Shown: positions 29,542-39,252, counted from the stretch's first letter. The stretch is 64,000 nucleotides of DNA from Clostridium cibarium (GCF_014836335.1 NZ_JACSRA010000014.1:32366-96365); one strand, 5' to 3'. Numbers and translations are program-made. Notes: generated by a model not told the origin, from the letters alone.

Positions 29542-29568
29542 TTAAAACACTTTTTAAATGTATTTTAA
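29542..29568 (-). promoter_or_regulatory. Inverted-repeat operator of the xylB operon (probable XylR site)
   Basis: A 27-base imperfect palindrome: TTAAAACACTTT (29542-29553), centre TTA, then AATGTATTTTAA (29557-29568), 10 of 12 pairs. It lies between the -10 box and the xylB start. A near-identical element with the same spacing occurs at 55903-55929 in front of the isomerase operon. Confidence 0.65.
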
Positions 29569-29575
29569 TAAGTTA

Positions 29576-29604
29576 ATTTTATACCTTATTCTCCCACTAG
29601 TCAA
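29576..29604 (-). promoter_or_regulatory. Sigma-A promoter of the xylB-xylR-tal-tkt operon
   Basis: Minus strand: -35 TTGACT (29599-29604), 17-base spacer, -10 TAAAAT (29576-29581). The same two hexamers and the same spacer length occur at 55937-55965, as does the eight-base offset to the palindrome. Confidence 0.7.
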
Positions 29605-29716
29605 TTTAAAAATATCGATCTCTTCATTTATTGCTAAGTGATGATTAATTAATTTAGGTACAAAGGAGATTTCCAACGCTTTACATCATTTTAGTAAAAC
29701 AAAACAGTAAAATATA

Positions 29717-29761
29717 AAAGACTATTTCAAGATAGAAATTTTAATTTCTATCTTGAAATAG
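29717..29761 (-). terminator. Intrinsic terminator of the LysR-family gene
   Basis: An 18-bp perfect stem (29722-29739 with 29744-29761) with a four-base loop, followed on the minus strand by TCTTTTATATTTT. Its tail is only moderately T-rich but the stem is very long. Confidence 0.7.
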
Positions 29762-29804
29762 CCTCTTCTTTACTTTGATCCTATATATTCTATTTTTATA
29801 ATCT

Positions 29805-30680
29805 TTATTTATTTCTATAATATTCTATAACAAAATCTTTAAAACTTTCAGCAGCTTTAGTTAAATACTTATTCTTAAGCCAAGATAATCCTATAGTAAA
29901 ATTACAAACTGGTTTTTCAATTGGTATAACTACAAGAGGACTATTAGAATACATTTCACAAATGGACTTTGGAATTAGTGCAACACCTCTTCCTAGGTGT
30001 AACATTTCGTATATAAGCACATCATCAACTTCAAAGATTATATTTGGAGTAAATCCAGCAAGACTACATAAGTTATCGGTAATACTCCTATAAGTATAAG
30101 CTCTAGCTATAGATATAAAGTTCTCTTCTTTTGCTTCTGAAAGTAATATGCTTTTTCTATCTGAAAATCTATGATTTGGTGGAACAACTAAAACTATTTC
30201 ATCTTCTTTTAAAATAACAGTTTCAATTTCTTTACTATCTATTGGTGGTGATGTCATAGAAAAATCCACTTCTCCAGTCATTAATCTATCCTGTGATATA
30301 TTTCTATTACCTAAAAATTGATGAATAGTAACCTCAGGATAACTTGTTAAAAACTCTGTTAATATTCCAAATAAAAACCTTGCATTTCCAGTAACTAAAG
30401 AAATACTATTTTCATCTAGTTTAATTTTTTTTTCTATTTCCAATTTTGCGCTTTTAATTTCACTGAATATTGTATTAACTCTTTTTAAAAACATTTTCCC
30501 TGCTTCATTAAGCTCAATATTCCTTGCCTTTCTATCAAACAAAGGAGTTCCAAGTTCAGCTTCTAATCTTGAAATCATAATGCTAAGGGAGGGTTGCGAA
30601 ATATTTAACTCCTTGGCAGCCTTGGTTATATGCTGAAATTTTGCTACAACTTGAAAGTATTTTAACTGAAGTAATTCCAT
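29805..30680 (-). CDS. LysR-family transcriptional regulator
   Basis: 291 residues, typical LTTR length. The N-terminal winged helix-turn-helix is complete (LQLKYFQVVAKFQHITKAAKELNISQPSLSIMI, residues 4-36; LEAELGTPLFDRKARNIELNEAG). The C-terminal periplasmic-binding-like co-inducer domain spans about 92-290 and includes GRGVALIPKSI. It is monocistronic with its own terminator and no divergent partner gene: the next gene upstream, the YhgE-like protein, is on the same strand and separately terminated. Target genes and effector are unknown. Confidence 0.92.
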   Translation of the reverse strand: MELLQLKYFQVVAKFQHITKAAKELNISQPSLSIMISRLEAELGTPLFDRKARNIELNEAGKMFLKRVNTIFSEIKSAKLEIEKKIKLDENSISLVTGNARFLFGILTEFLTSYPEVTIHQFLGNRNISQDRLMTGEVDFSMTSPPIDSKEIETVILKEDEIVLVVPPNHRFSDRKSILLSEAKEENFISIARAYTYRSITDNLCSLAGFTPNIIFEVDDVLIYEMLHLGRGVALIPKSICEMYSNSPLVVIPIEKPVCNFTIGLSWLKNKYLTKAAESFKDFVIEYYRNK

Positions 30681-30852
30681 GCCTTAACTCCTATCACAAT
30701 ATTACTTTACATTTAAATTCTTTTATATTGCTTCATTGTATATTAGGGAAATTATATATTAGATCCTTCTATAATACAATGGAAGGTTATGCCTTATTAA
30801 TTCTAAACTTCTTAAACACTCTTATAATCTAAAAAAACATTCATCAATATAA

Positions 30853-30905
30853 AAGGTTTTAGTAAGTGAAATATACCTATTCTCCCTACTAAAACCTTAT
30901 TTTTT
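30853..30905. terminator. Intrinsic terminator of the YhgE/Pip-like gene
   Basis: A 12-bp perfect stem (30853-30864 with 30887-30898) with a 22-base loop. The minus-strand tail is TTTTATATT; the plus-strand tail has six T. As the only gene reading towards it is the YhgE-like gene, its job is probably on the minus strand. Confidence 0.7.
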
Positions 30906-30936
30906 GTTTAAACTTAACTTTTTATTGATTTGATAA

Positions 30937-33108
30937 CTACATGTTTTCTTCTAAACCCTTAAACCCAATATTTTTCTTGAACATATTTATAGTCTTAGTG
31001 TTTTTTAGTGTATTTATTATAGCTCTTATAATAAATCCTACAACTAAAAATGCACCCATAAAAGTTAGCAATATACCAAAGTTCTCTAAGTATACTGAAG
31101 AATTTATTCCTCCAATTGTCATCCTTAACATTCCAATAGAATATGTAAACGGAAGATACTCACCTATAATTCTAAAGAATTTAGGAGCAGTTTCTATTGG
31201 GAATGTCCCACCTGAAGAAGCAAGCTGTAATAGGAATATTATAAATATAATTGGTGTTCCAACAATTCCTATAGCATAAGATACTCCATACATCATACTA
31301 AAGAATACTACTGATATTAAGATATTATTTAGATAAAAATAACTTGTATTTACAGTATCAATTTTTAATCCTTCCACAAGAACAAAACTTAATAATAAAG
31401 CCTGCACTATTGCTATAGCTAATCCAATACTATATTTGCCAATAAAACTCTTTGCATATTTATTTTCTGTTATTTTTAATCCCTTAGCAATTGATAGAAG
31501 AAGATTTATAAACATTCCTCCAAGCCATAAAGATAAAGATATAAAATATGGCGCTAACCCTTCACCATAATATTTAACATCATTTAAAGTATTTTCATTT
31601 AAAGCTACTGGTTCAGATATAAACTTAGACATATCATCAGATGTAAACTTTAACTTATCATTAATCTCATTGTAACCATTATTTAATCCATCTTTAAGCT
31701 TAGTAGCACCATCATTAGCTGTATCTAATCCATTATTTAAAGCTACAGCACCATTATTTAATTTTGATAATCCATTTGATAACTGTCCTGTTTTTTCTGT
31801 AGCTGTATTTAATCCATTATATAATTTAGAACTTCCATTTTTAAGTTCTGTAGCTCCACCAATAAGCCTATTTGTTCCTTCAACAGCTTTATTCATACTT
31901 TCATCAATACCACTTGCAAGCTTATTGGTTCCATATGCAACTTTTGCTGTACCCGATTCTACTAAAGCTGCACCTCCTTGCAACCTATAAAGGCTATCTA
32001 TTAAAGGATTCAATCCATCAGCAGAAGTTCTAAGAGGTTCTACAATATTTGTATTAATATCCTTATCCCTAATTGCCTTTGTAACATTTTTGGCAGCCAT
32101 GAGTTCCTTAGATGCCTTGTCACTTAATTTCCCCCCATTAGCATTATAATCTGCTATTATAGAAGCAAGTAAATCATCAACATTACTAACTCCATCTGAA
32201 ACACCTGCAATTTTATCTGCTACATAATTTGATTTTTCTGAAAGTTGTGTTTTAGCCTCAGAAGTTTTTGTATAAGCTAAATTGGCTCCATCAGATACTT
32301 TCTTTGCTCCACTTGCAGTCTCACTTGCTCCACTTACAAGTTTTCCTATTTCACTATTTTTTTGAGAAAGTCCATCTTTAAGCTGATTTAATCCACCTAG
32401 TAATGAATCTGTTCCATTTGAAAGAGCTTTTTCCCCATTAGTTGCTTCTTTTAATCCATCTTTAAGTAATATTGATCCCTCTAAAGCACTAAACATCCCA
32501 TTTGATAAATCTTGACTTCCATTTGCAAGAATTTGTGTTCCATCTTGAAGTTTATTTGCACCATCGGCTGCATCATTTAAAGAAGTCTTAATATTATACA
32601 GTTTGTCCACCAAAGCTTTTGAAGTTTCTTCTTGAATTTTAGAAGTTACATCTGATTTAATGCTTTGTGCTACTTTTTCAGATATCTGATAGAAAACATA
32701 GTTTTTCCCTTTATTTCCTTCATATATTACCTCTGGCTTATCAAATTTTCCATCATTGGAATCAGCAAGTTTCTTTGAAAAATCTGATGGTATAACTATC
32801 ATAGCAAAATAATCTTTACCTTCCACGCCATTCTTTGCTTCTTCATAACTTACAAAATTCCATTTCACCTTGTCATTATCTTCAAGCTTATCTTCTACTT
32901 CCTTGCCTATGTTATAGGTTTTTCCATCTTTTGAAACTGACTTGTCCATATTAACAAAAGCTACTGGTACATTACCAATGTTTCCATAAGTATCCCAAAA
33001 AGCGCTTAGATATATAGATGAATATAACATCGGAATTAATATAATTGCTATAACACTTATAGTTAAAATAGTAAATATAAATTTCCTGCTCTTTTTTCTA
33101 TTATTCAT
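30937..33108 (-). CDS. YhgE/Pip-family membrane protein
   Basis: 723 residues. One N-terminal transmembrane helix (about 10-32) is followed by the conserved YhgE N-terminal domain (GNVPVAFVNMDKSV, FAMIVIPSDFSKKL). A long extracytoplasmic region (about 165-510) follows, made of repeated LxxGxxxLxxG units (ANKLQDGTQILANGSQDL, LLGGLNQLKDGL, GLSKLNNGAVAL), a coiled or beta-solenoid-like array. At the C-terminus about five membrane helices form an ABC-2-like domain (GLAPYFISLSLWLGGMF, FPIETAPKFFRIIGEYLPFTYSIGMLR). Relatives include Bacillus YhgE and the lactococcal phage infection protein Pip. The cellular role is not settled; export or cell-surface functions are suspected. Monocistronic. Confidence 0.88.
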   Translation of the reverse strand: MNNRKKSRKFIFTILTISVIAIILIPMLYSSIYLSAFWDTYGNIGNVPVAFVNMDKSVSKDGKTYNIGKEVEDKLEDNDKVKWNFVSYEEAKNGVEGKDYFAMIVIPSDFSKKLADSNDGKFDKPEVIYEGNKGKNYVFYQISEKVAQSIKSDVTSKIQEETSKALVDKLYNIKTSLNDAADGANKLQDGTQILANGSQDLSNGMFSALEGSILLKDGLKEATNGEKALSNGTDSLLGGLNQLKDGLSQKNSEIGKLVSGASETASGAKKVSDGANLAYTKTSEAKTQLSEKSNYVADKIAGVSDGVSNVDDLLASIIADYNANGGKLSDKASKELMAAKNVTKAIRDKDINTNIVEPLRTSADGLNPLIDSLYRLQGGAALVESGTAKVAYGTNKLASGIDESMNKAVEGTNRLIGGATELKNGSSKLYNGLNTATEKTGQLSNGLSKLNNGAVALNNGLDTANDGATKLKDGLNNGYNEINDKLKFTSDDMSKFISEPVALNENTLNDVKYYGEGLAPYFISLSLWLGGMFINLLLSIAKGLKITENKYAKSFIGKYSIGLAIAIVQALLLSFVLVEGLKIDTVNTSYFYLNNILISVVFFSMMYGVSYAIGIVGTPIIFIIFLLQLASSGGTFPIETAPKFFRIIGEYLPFTYSIGMLRMTIGGINSSVYLENFGILLTFMGAFLVVGFIIRAIINTLKNTKTINMFKKNIGFKGLEENM

Positions 33109-33388
33109 TTTTTTAATTCCTTCTTTCGTTTGTGCATTTTAATAATTAATTTAAAATTTATATTTTCTCAAATTCTATTTTATTCTACAAATTTAATAGT
33201 GTCTAATATATAATTCTATATAAATACATATATCTGATTCTATAATTTTCTTTATTTTTTAATTCAGCTAAATTTTATTATCAAAAACTCATCTTAAATT
33301 TACGGTAATATTTTCTGTACTTAACAAAACTAATAATTATTTGTATTATCTTTAATATTCAAATGTTGGTCTGTATCGCTAAAGACAT
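33109..33388. other. AT-rich intergenic region, no gene seen
   Basis: Between the YhgE-like gene and the terminator of the YesN-type regulator. It must hold the promoter of the YhgE-like gene, but several TATAAT-like stretches compete in the AT-rich sequence and none has a convincing -35. No RNA gene or repeat recognised. Confidence 0.45.
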
Positions 33389-33428
33389 AAGGGTATATCT
33401 CACATATCTCTATATGAAATATACCCTT
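33389..33428 (-). terminator. Terminator-like hairpin after the response regulator gene
   Basis: A 10-bp perfect stem (33389-33398 with 33419-33428), 23 bases after the stop codon. The minus-strand tail TTATGTCTTT is a weak T run. Confidence 0.55.
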
Positions 33429-33450
33429 TACTCTAAATTATTACTCTTTA

Positions 33451-35001
33451 TTAACAATTATCGCTAACAGCCATATCAACTATCTCTACTAATGTATTTA
33501 TCTTTTCATTTTCTTTTTTATAATTACGGGGACTTGTCCCAACATATTTTTTAAATTTACTATGGAAATAATCTATATTCTTATATCCAACCTTCTCACA
33601 AACCTGATATACCTTTAGCTTATCGTTTACAAGTAATGCTTTAGCTTTCTCAATCCTTATCCTATCTAAGTGAGTATTGAAATTTTCTCCTATTGCATTT
33701 TTAAGAAGTTTTCCTAAGTAAGCGCTATTATAATTGAAAATATGAGCTAATGCTTCTAACTTTAAATCTTTATAATAATTCTTCTCCATATAATTTATTA
33801 TTCTTTTCACGCTATTTTCTGGAGACTCTACAGCTAATTCTTTTGCTATATTTTCAAACTTATCTACTAAATAATTTATGGTACTGGTCAAGCTTACTCT
33901 GCTATATATTTCTTGTATAATCTCCTCATTATTCAAGAAATCTCCTTCACTTAAATTATAATCTTTAATTAATTTTGATTTAAGTTCTATAAATATTTCA
34001 ATAGCAATAATCTTTATTTGTTTTTCTGAATACTCTCTTTCAACAACATATTTTCTAAAATCTATCATAGCCTCTCTTAATCTATCTAGATCACTTACTT
34101 CTACATAACTATAAATTTTATTTATATGATTTTTAATATCTAATATAATATTAGATTTATGCTCTTTTGTATCCTTATCCCAAATCATTCGATTTTCTAA
34201 ATACAAAAACTTCTTATCAACTAAAGTTTTTGCCTGTCTATATGATTGTCCTATTTTCTTTATGCAACTAACTTGCTTTCCTACAGTTATAAATACACCC
34301 TTACTTCCATCCTCATCTATTCTATTTACCAGTTCTCCTAAAGTATTTTTTACTCTTCTTTCCTTAAAACCGCAAAATAAAATCCCTATAAACCCTTCTA
34401 TATCCATTACTTCTATATCATCATAATATTTTAAATACTCAACTATGTTTTTTCTGCTAATTCTATGAATTTCACTATTAGAATCATCTATATTCATAGA
34501 AAGTAAGGCAAATTGGAAATTATCATAATCAAAGTATCTCTCATCAATATCTGTATTACCATCAAAAATTATTTTTTTTAAATCGATTTCTTTTAATAAC
34601 GGTTTATTATCCTCAAACTTTTTTTCAAGTTTAATTTCTTCTGCTAATTGCAATAATATTTCTAATAATTCATCTTCATCAATTGGTTTTAAAATATATG
34701 ATTTCACTCCATATTTAATAGCATCTTTTGCATATTCAAAATTTGAATATCCACTTACTATTATAAACTTTCCCCTAAATCCTTCTTTTCTTGCATCCCT
34801 AATTACCTCTGTTCCAAACCTTCCTGGCATCTTTACATCTATCAAGACTATATCTGGATTTAAGCTTATTATCTTTTGAAATCCATCTTCAGCATCTATT
34901 CCTTCCCCACACACCTTAAATCCATTTTCTTCCCACGGTACTATTTCCCTTAACCCCAATCTTACATTTGGCTCATCGTCTACAATTAAAACATTAAACA
35001 T
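33451..35001 (-). CDS. YesN-type response regulator (REC + AraC HTH)
   Basis: 516 residues. The receiver domain (1-120) has acidic pocket DDE (8-10), phospho-acceptor Asp55 in VLIDVKMPG and the conserved Lys in YILKPIDE. A middle region (about 125-400) of the YesN type follows. The C-terminal AraC-type double helix-turn-helix (about 405-505) reads YKDLKLEALAHIFNYNSAYLGKLLKNAIG...FNTHLDRIRIEKAKALL...VYQVCEKVGYKNIDYFHSKFKKYVGTSP. Its kinase partner ends 19 bases upstream. Such pairs sense extracellular sugars and activate CUT1-type oligosaccharide importers and glycosidases; the adjacent ABC and GH genes are the expected targets. Confidence 0.93.
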   Translation of the reverse strand: MFNVLIVDDEPNVRLGLREIVPWEENGFKVCGEGIDAEDGFQKIISLNPDIVLIDVKMPGRFGTEVIRDARKEGFRGKFIIVSGYSNFEYAKDAIKYGVKSYILKPIDEDELLEILLQLAEEIKLEKKFEDNKPLLKEIDLKKIIFDGNTDIDERYFDYDNFQFALLSMNIDDSNSEIHRISRKNIVEYLKYYDDIEVMDIEGFIGILFCGFKERRVKNTLGELVNRIDEDGSKGVFITVGKQVSCIKKIGQSYRQAKTLVDKKFLYLENRMIWDKDTKEHKSNIILDIKNHINKIYSYVEVSDLDRLREAMIDFRKYVVEREYSEKQIKIIAIEIFIELKSKLIKDYNLSEGDFLNNEEIIQEIYSRVSLTSTINYLVDKFENIAKELAVESPENSVKRIINYMEKNYYKDLKLEALAHIFNYNSAYLGKLLKNAIGENFNTHLDRIRIEKAKALLVNDKLKVYQVCEKVGYKNIDYFHSKFKKYVGTSPRNYKKENEKINTLVEIVDMAVSDNC

Positions 35002-35020
35002 TTTTATACCTCCATCCCTT

Positions 35021-36796
35021 TTATACTGGTAAGCATAATATTACTTTTGTACCTCTACCCAATTCACTGTCTATTTTTAATCCATATTCGTCTCCATAAT
35101 GTAATTTTATTCTCTGATTAACATTATTCATTCCTATACTTTTTTTATTATTATCCTTCTTTTCAAACCCTTTTCTTATATCTAATAACTTTTCTTCTTC
35201 TATACCTAATCCATTATCATCTACTTCTATCATTAAGTACTTGCCTTCTATAAATATTTTTAGCGAAATCTCCCCCTTTCCTTTTTTACCTTCAAACCCA
35301 TGTACAAAGGCATTTTCTACAATTGGTTGTAGCAATAATGGTAATATTTCGTAATTTCCCAAGTTTAAATTTTCATCAACATTCAAGTAGTATTTGAACA
35401 TCCCTTCAAATCTCATAGACTGTATTTCTAGATAATCTCCAATTAACTTTAACTCCGATTCTAATACTACCTTTTTCCCACTTACTTCTAAATTTCTTCT
35501 CATTATCTTCCCAAGTTTTTTTACTATATTAGCAATTTCTTTATCTCCATTGCAATAAGCTTTCATTCTAATAGTTTCTAATGTATTATATAAAAAATGT
35601 GGATTTATCTGACTTGAAAGCATTTTAAATTCTACTTCTCTCTGATATGCTTTTAGTTTCTCTTTTTGTATTTTTTCTGTATAAACTTCAGAAATAAGTT
35701 TTTTTATGCTTTCAATCATAATATTCAAGTCCAAGTAAAGTTGTCCAATTTCATCATTACCTTCAATTCTCTTTTCTACATTAAAATCACCATTTACAAC
35801 TCTATGCATCTCATTTCTTAATAAATTTATCCTACTTGCTATATTCCTAGAAAAAAACATAATTATTACTAAAGATAAAATAATTGCTATAATTACAACT
35901 TCTATAATATTCAAAATAACCTTATTGGCCTGCTCTGTTATTTTGCTAAGAGGGAGAACTATAAATACTCCAAATCTATTTTTTAAAGTTTTCTCTATAC
36001 CAAATGAATTCCAAATTATATAACTTTCTTTATCATTAAACTTTCCTTTTAAAATAAGCCTATTCTCGTTTTCCACATTTTTTTCCTCAACTATATTGAA
36101 TGACTCTTTACCAATTCTATAGTTTTGGCTTAATAGAATAGTTTGATTATCCAATTCAATGAAGTTGCTTTCAGAATCCAAATTAATTATTTTATTTAAC
36201 TCTTGAGAATTAATATTTATTACTAACACTCCAGTTTTTATTCCACTTTCATTTCTTACCTCTCTTACAAGCGACAAATAATAACTTTTTGAAAGTTCAT
36301 CTTGTATGTAATTCCATGATATTTTCCCTTTATCTTTTATAGCATTTTTATACCAATCTTTTTCTTTAATTTCATCTGTAACTTTTAATATATTATCACT
36401 ACCAAGTAAAGTTTCATTTTCTACGTAAAGGGTGATATTAGATATCTCTTTATAATACTTCAAATAGTTTTTAAGGGTAGTATAATTGTTATATTTTTTA
36501 ACCACTTCGGCATTATCATTATATCTTCCAGTAATAATAGAATTTAATTCCTCGTCAGAATAAATCATATCTGAAACTCTTGTAGTTAGCTTTAATATTT
36601 CTTCTAATCTATGTTGCATTGTGTCTGCATTAGTTCTTGCCTCGTTGATAGCTCTATCTATAACTATATCTGTCATTTTTCTAGTTGAATAAATACCGAC
36701 CACTGATACAGTAGCAATAGCAACTATTAGATATGTCAATATTAATTTATTTCTTATCTTAATATTGTTAACCATCGTTCTTATCCCATTCTTCAT
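35021..36796 (-). CDS. YesM-type sensor histidine kinase
   Basis: 591 residues from the ATG at 36796, which has AAGG eight bases upstream and lies downstream of a good promoter; an in-frame ATG fourteen codons earlier lacks a site. Membrane helices at about 13-33 and 285-305 flank an extracellular sensor domain. HAMP follows (SRNIASRINLLRNEMHRVVNGDF). The His_kinase domain has the phospho-acceptor His in SSQINPHFLYNTLETIRM, and the ATP-binding part shows PLLLQPIVENAFVHGFE and DNGLGI. This is the sensor of the two-component system; its ligand is presumably an oligosaccharide related to xyloglucan. It is transcribed away from the GH42 gene. Confidence 0.93.
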   Translation of the reverse strand: MKNGIRTMVNNIKIRNKLILTYLIVAIATVSVVGIYSTRKMTDIVIDRAINEARTNADTMQHRLEEILKLTTRVSDMIYSDEELNSIITGRYNDNAEVVKKYNNYTTLKNYLKYYKEISNITLYVENETLLGSDNILKVTDEIKEKDWYKNAIKDKGKISWNYIQDELSKSYYLSLVREVRNESGIKTGVLVININSQELNKIINLDSESNFIELDNQTILLSQNYRIGKESFNIVEEKNVENENRLILKGKFNDKESYIIWNSFGIEKTLKNRFGVFIVLPLSKITEQANKVILNIIEVVIIAIILSLVIIMFFSRNIASRINLLRNEMHRVVNGDFNVEKRIEGNDEIGQLYLDLNIMIESIKKLISEVYTEKIQKEKLKAYQREVEFKMLSSQINPHFLYNTLETIRMKAYCNGDKEIANIVKKLGKIMRRNLEVSGKKVVLESELKLIGDYLEIQSMRFEGMFKYYLNVDENLNLGNYEILPLLLQPIVENAFVHGFEGKKGKGEISLKIFIEGKYLMIEVDDNGLGIEEEKLLDIRKGFEKKDNNKKSIGMNNVNQRIKLHYGDEYGLKIDSELGRGTKVILCLPV

Positions 36797-36851
36797 AATA
36801 TGTACCTTTTTTATAAATAAGTAATTCATAGTAAACATTTACTACATTTTC

Positions 36852-36880
36852 ATTATATCCATGATATGTATTAATTGCAA
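36852..36880 (-). promoter_or_regulatory. Sigma-A promoter of the two-component system
   Basis: Minus strand: -35 TTGCAA (36875-36880), 17-base spacer, perfect -10 TATAAT (36852-36857). The divergent GH42 gene has a perfect -10 TATAAT (37015-37020) but only TATTCA at the -35 position, so it probably needs an activator. Confidence 0.65.
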
Positions 36881-37042
36881 ATATATAGTGGTATGTTGGA
36901 GATGCCTTATTTTTTAGCTTTACAGAATATTATATTTTTATCTCACTAATTTTATAAGCAATTATACTGAAATTTATACTATATTTTTATATATTCACTT
37001 ATAGTAAAGTTAATTATAATAATATTTTAAGGAGGAATTATT

Positions 37043-39091
37043 TTGATAAATTCTAAATTACCATTTATTCTTTATGGTGGCGATTACAATCCTGATCAAT
37101 GGCCAAAAGACGTTATTAAAGAAGATATTCGCCTATTAAAGCTAGCAAACATAAATGTAGTAACTCTTCCTGTATTTAGTTGGGCACTTCTACAACCTGA
37201 TGAAGAAACATACAATTTTGAATGGCTTGATAACATTTTGAATCTATTAAAAGATAATGATATATATGTATGCCTTGCTACCTCCACAGCAGCTCAACCA
37301 GCTTGGATGTCTCGTAGATATCCAGAGGTCTTACCTGTTGATTTCGACGGTCATAAACGTAAACATGGAGGTAGAGTTAAGTTCTGCCCTAACAGCAAAG
37401 TATATCGCAAATTTTCAGTAACCCTTACAAGAAAATTAGTAGAAAGATATAAAAATTATGATAATCTAATTCTTTGGCATATTGGAAATGAATATGATAA
37501 CTATTGCTATTGTGACAATTGTGAAAAAGAATTTAGAGAATGGTTAAAGAAAAAATATAAAACTTTAGATAAATTAAACAAAGCCTGGAATATGAATTTT
37601 TGGGGACATACTCTGTATAACTGGGATGAAATATTTTCCCCTTCTGGATTAAATGAAATGTGGCATGGTGAAGATAAGACCTCTACTACATTTCAAGGCA
37701 TGGCTTTAGACTATAATAGATTTATGTCTGATTCCATATTAGATTGCTATTTAGGTGAATATAGAGCTATTAAAGAAATAACTCCAAATATAAAAATAAC
37801 AACTAACCTAATGGGAACATTTAAACCATTAGATTACTTTAAATGGGCAGAACATATGGATATAGTATCCTGGGACAATTATCCTTCATATGGTGCTGAT
37901 CCTGCTACTATTGCTATGAGTCATGATTTAATGAGAGGATTAAAAAATGGTGAGCCTTTTATGCTTATGGAACAAACACCAAATCAAGCTAACTGGCAAC
38001 CTTACAATTCTGTTAAACGACCTGGCGAATTGAGGTTACAAAGCTACCAAACTCTTGCTCATGGTGCTGACAGTATAATGTTCTTCCAAATGAGACAATC
38101 TATTGGCGCATGTGAAAAGTATCACGGTGCCGTTATTTCTCATTCAGGAAGCGAAAACACTAGAGTATTTAAAGAATGGAAAAGACTAGGCGAAGAACTT
38201 CATTCTTTAGGAGATGAAATATTAGATTCTAAAATTGATTCAAAAGTTGCTATTATCTTTGACTGGGATAATTGGTGGGCAATAGAATTTTCTAGTGGTC
38301 CTTCAGTTAAGCTTAAGTATATACCACAAATAGAAAAATATTACAAGGCCTTTTATAAGAAAAATATATCAGTTGATTTTGTTAAACCTACAGCTGATTT
38401 ATCTAAATATTCTATAGTCGTCGCCCCTATTCTTTATATGTTAAAAAATAATGTTTCTAACAATATAAAGAACTTTGTTTCTAAAGGAGGAACTTTTATA
38501 ACCACTTTCTTTAGTGGTTATGTTGATGAAAATGATCGTGTAAAACTTGGTGGATATCCATCTGAACTTAGAGATCTTCTTGGAATATGGGTTGAAGAGT
38601 TAGATGCTTTACCACTTGAAATAAATAACATCCTACAGATGAATAGTACTTTAAATGGCTTTGATTTAGAATATAAGTGTAATATGTTATTTGATATTAT
38701 TAACTTGGAAGGTGCTATTCCCTTAGCCTTATATGGCTCAGATTTTTACAAAGGCAGACCTGTCTTTACTATTAATTCCTATGGTGAAGGAGATGCCTAT
38801 TATATAGGCTCTGATCCTGATTCTAAGTTTGTAGATGATTTAGTAGGATTCTTGGATTCTAATTATTCCTTATCCTTAGACTTTGAACCTAATGAAGGCG
38901 TTGAAATAACTAAAAGACGTAAGAATGATAAAGAAATTTTTTTTATACTAAACCACAACAAAGATTCTGTTAATTTAAATCTAAAAGATTATTCATATGT
39001 AAATCTTTTAACTAAAGAAAAAGTTTTTAGCAAGATTACTTTAAAAGGAATGGATTTAGCTATTTTAAGAAAATTAGCTAATAATGATTAA
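37043..39091 (+). CDS. Beta-galactosidase, GH42
   Basis: 682 residues, start codon TTG at 37043 with AAGGAGG seven bases upstream. GH42: YGGDYNPDQWP at the N-terminus, acid/base Glu150 in LWHIGNEY, nucleophile Glu310 in FMLMEQTPNQ. The zinc-site cysteines are C115, C155, C157 and C160 (FCPNS; CYCDNC). A trimerisation domain (about 395-590) and a C-terminal beta domain follow. No signal peptide, so it works in the cytoplasm on imported galactosides. It is divergent from the YesMN-type system and convergent with the GH95-GH3-GH31 operon, which suggests it removes beta-galactose from xyloglucan oligosaccharides. GH42 enzymes also act on beta-1,4-galacto-oligosaccharides, so a second role in galactan use is possible. 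Confidence 0.92.
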   Translation: MINSKLPFILYGGDYNPDQWPKDVIKEDIRLLKLANINVVTLPVFSWALLQPDEETYNFEWLDNILNLLKDNDIYVCLATSTAAQPAWMSRRYPEVLPVDFDGHKRKHGGRVKFCPNSKVYRKFSVTLTRKLVERYKNYDNLILWHIGNEYDNYCYCDNCEKEFREWLKKKYKTLDKLNKAWNMNFWGHTLYNWDEIFSPSGLNEMWHGEDKTSTTFQGMALDYNRFMSDSILDCYLGEYRAIKEITPNIKITTNLMGTFKPLDYFKWAEHMDIVSWDNYPSYGADPATIAMSHDLMRGLKNGEPFMLMEQTPNQANWQPYNSVKRPGELRLQSYQTLAHGADSIMFFQMRQSIGACEKYHGAVISHSGSENTRVFKEWKRLGEELHSLGDEILDSKIDSKVAIIFDWDNWWAIEFSSGPSVKLKYIPQIEKYYKAFYKKNISVDFVKPTADLSKYSIVVAPILYMLKNNVSNNIKNFVSKGGTFITTFFSGYVDENDRVKLGGYPSELRDLLGIWVEELDALPLEINNILQMNSTLNGFDLEYKCNMLFDIINLEGAIPLALYGSDFYKGRPVFTINSYGEGDAYYIGSDPDSKFVDDLVGFLDSNYSLSLDFEPNEGVEITKRRKNDKEIFFILNHNKDSVNLNLKDYSYVNLLTKEKVFSKITLKGMDLAILRKLANND

Positions 39092-39107
39092 GGCGTCCCC
39101 TCTATTT

Positions 39108-39156
39108 AGAGAATGAAGCAAAACTTGTGTAAAACAAATCTGCTTCATTCTCTTTT
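39108..39156 (+). terminator. Intrinsic terminator of the GH42 gene
   Basis: A 13-bp perfect stem (39108-39120 with 39141-39153) with a 20-base loop, followed by CTTTTA on the plus strand; it starts 17 bases after the stop codon. Confidence 0.8.
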
Positions 39157-39252
39157 ATAATATATAATCGACTTCTAAATTTTCTAATAATACATTTTTC
39201 AAAATGGTTGATACACTTTTGTAATGTTAATTAGATGAAAGCTCATATGGAC

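Noticed and set aside
29717..29761. The 18-bp inverted repeat after the LysR gene as a regulator site
   Set aside because: Its four-base loop and position after the stop codon fit a terminator better.
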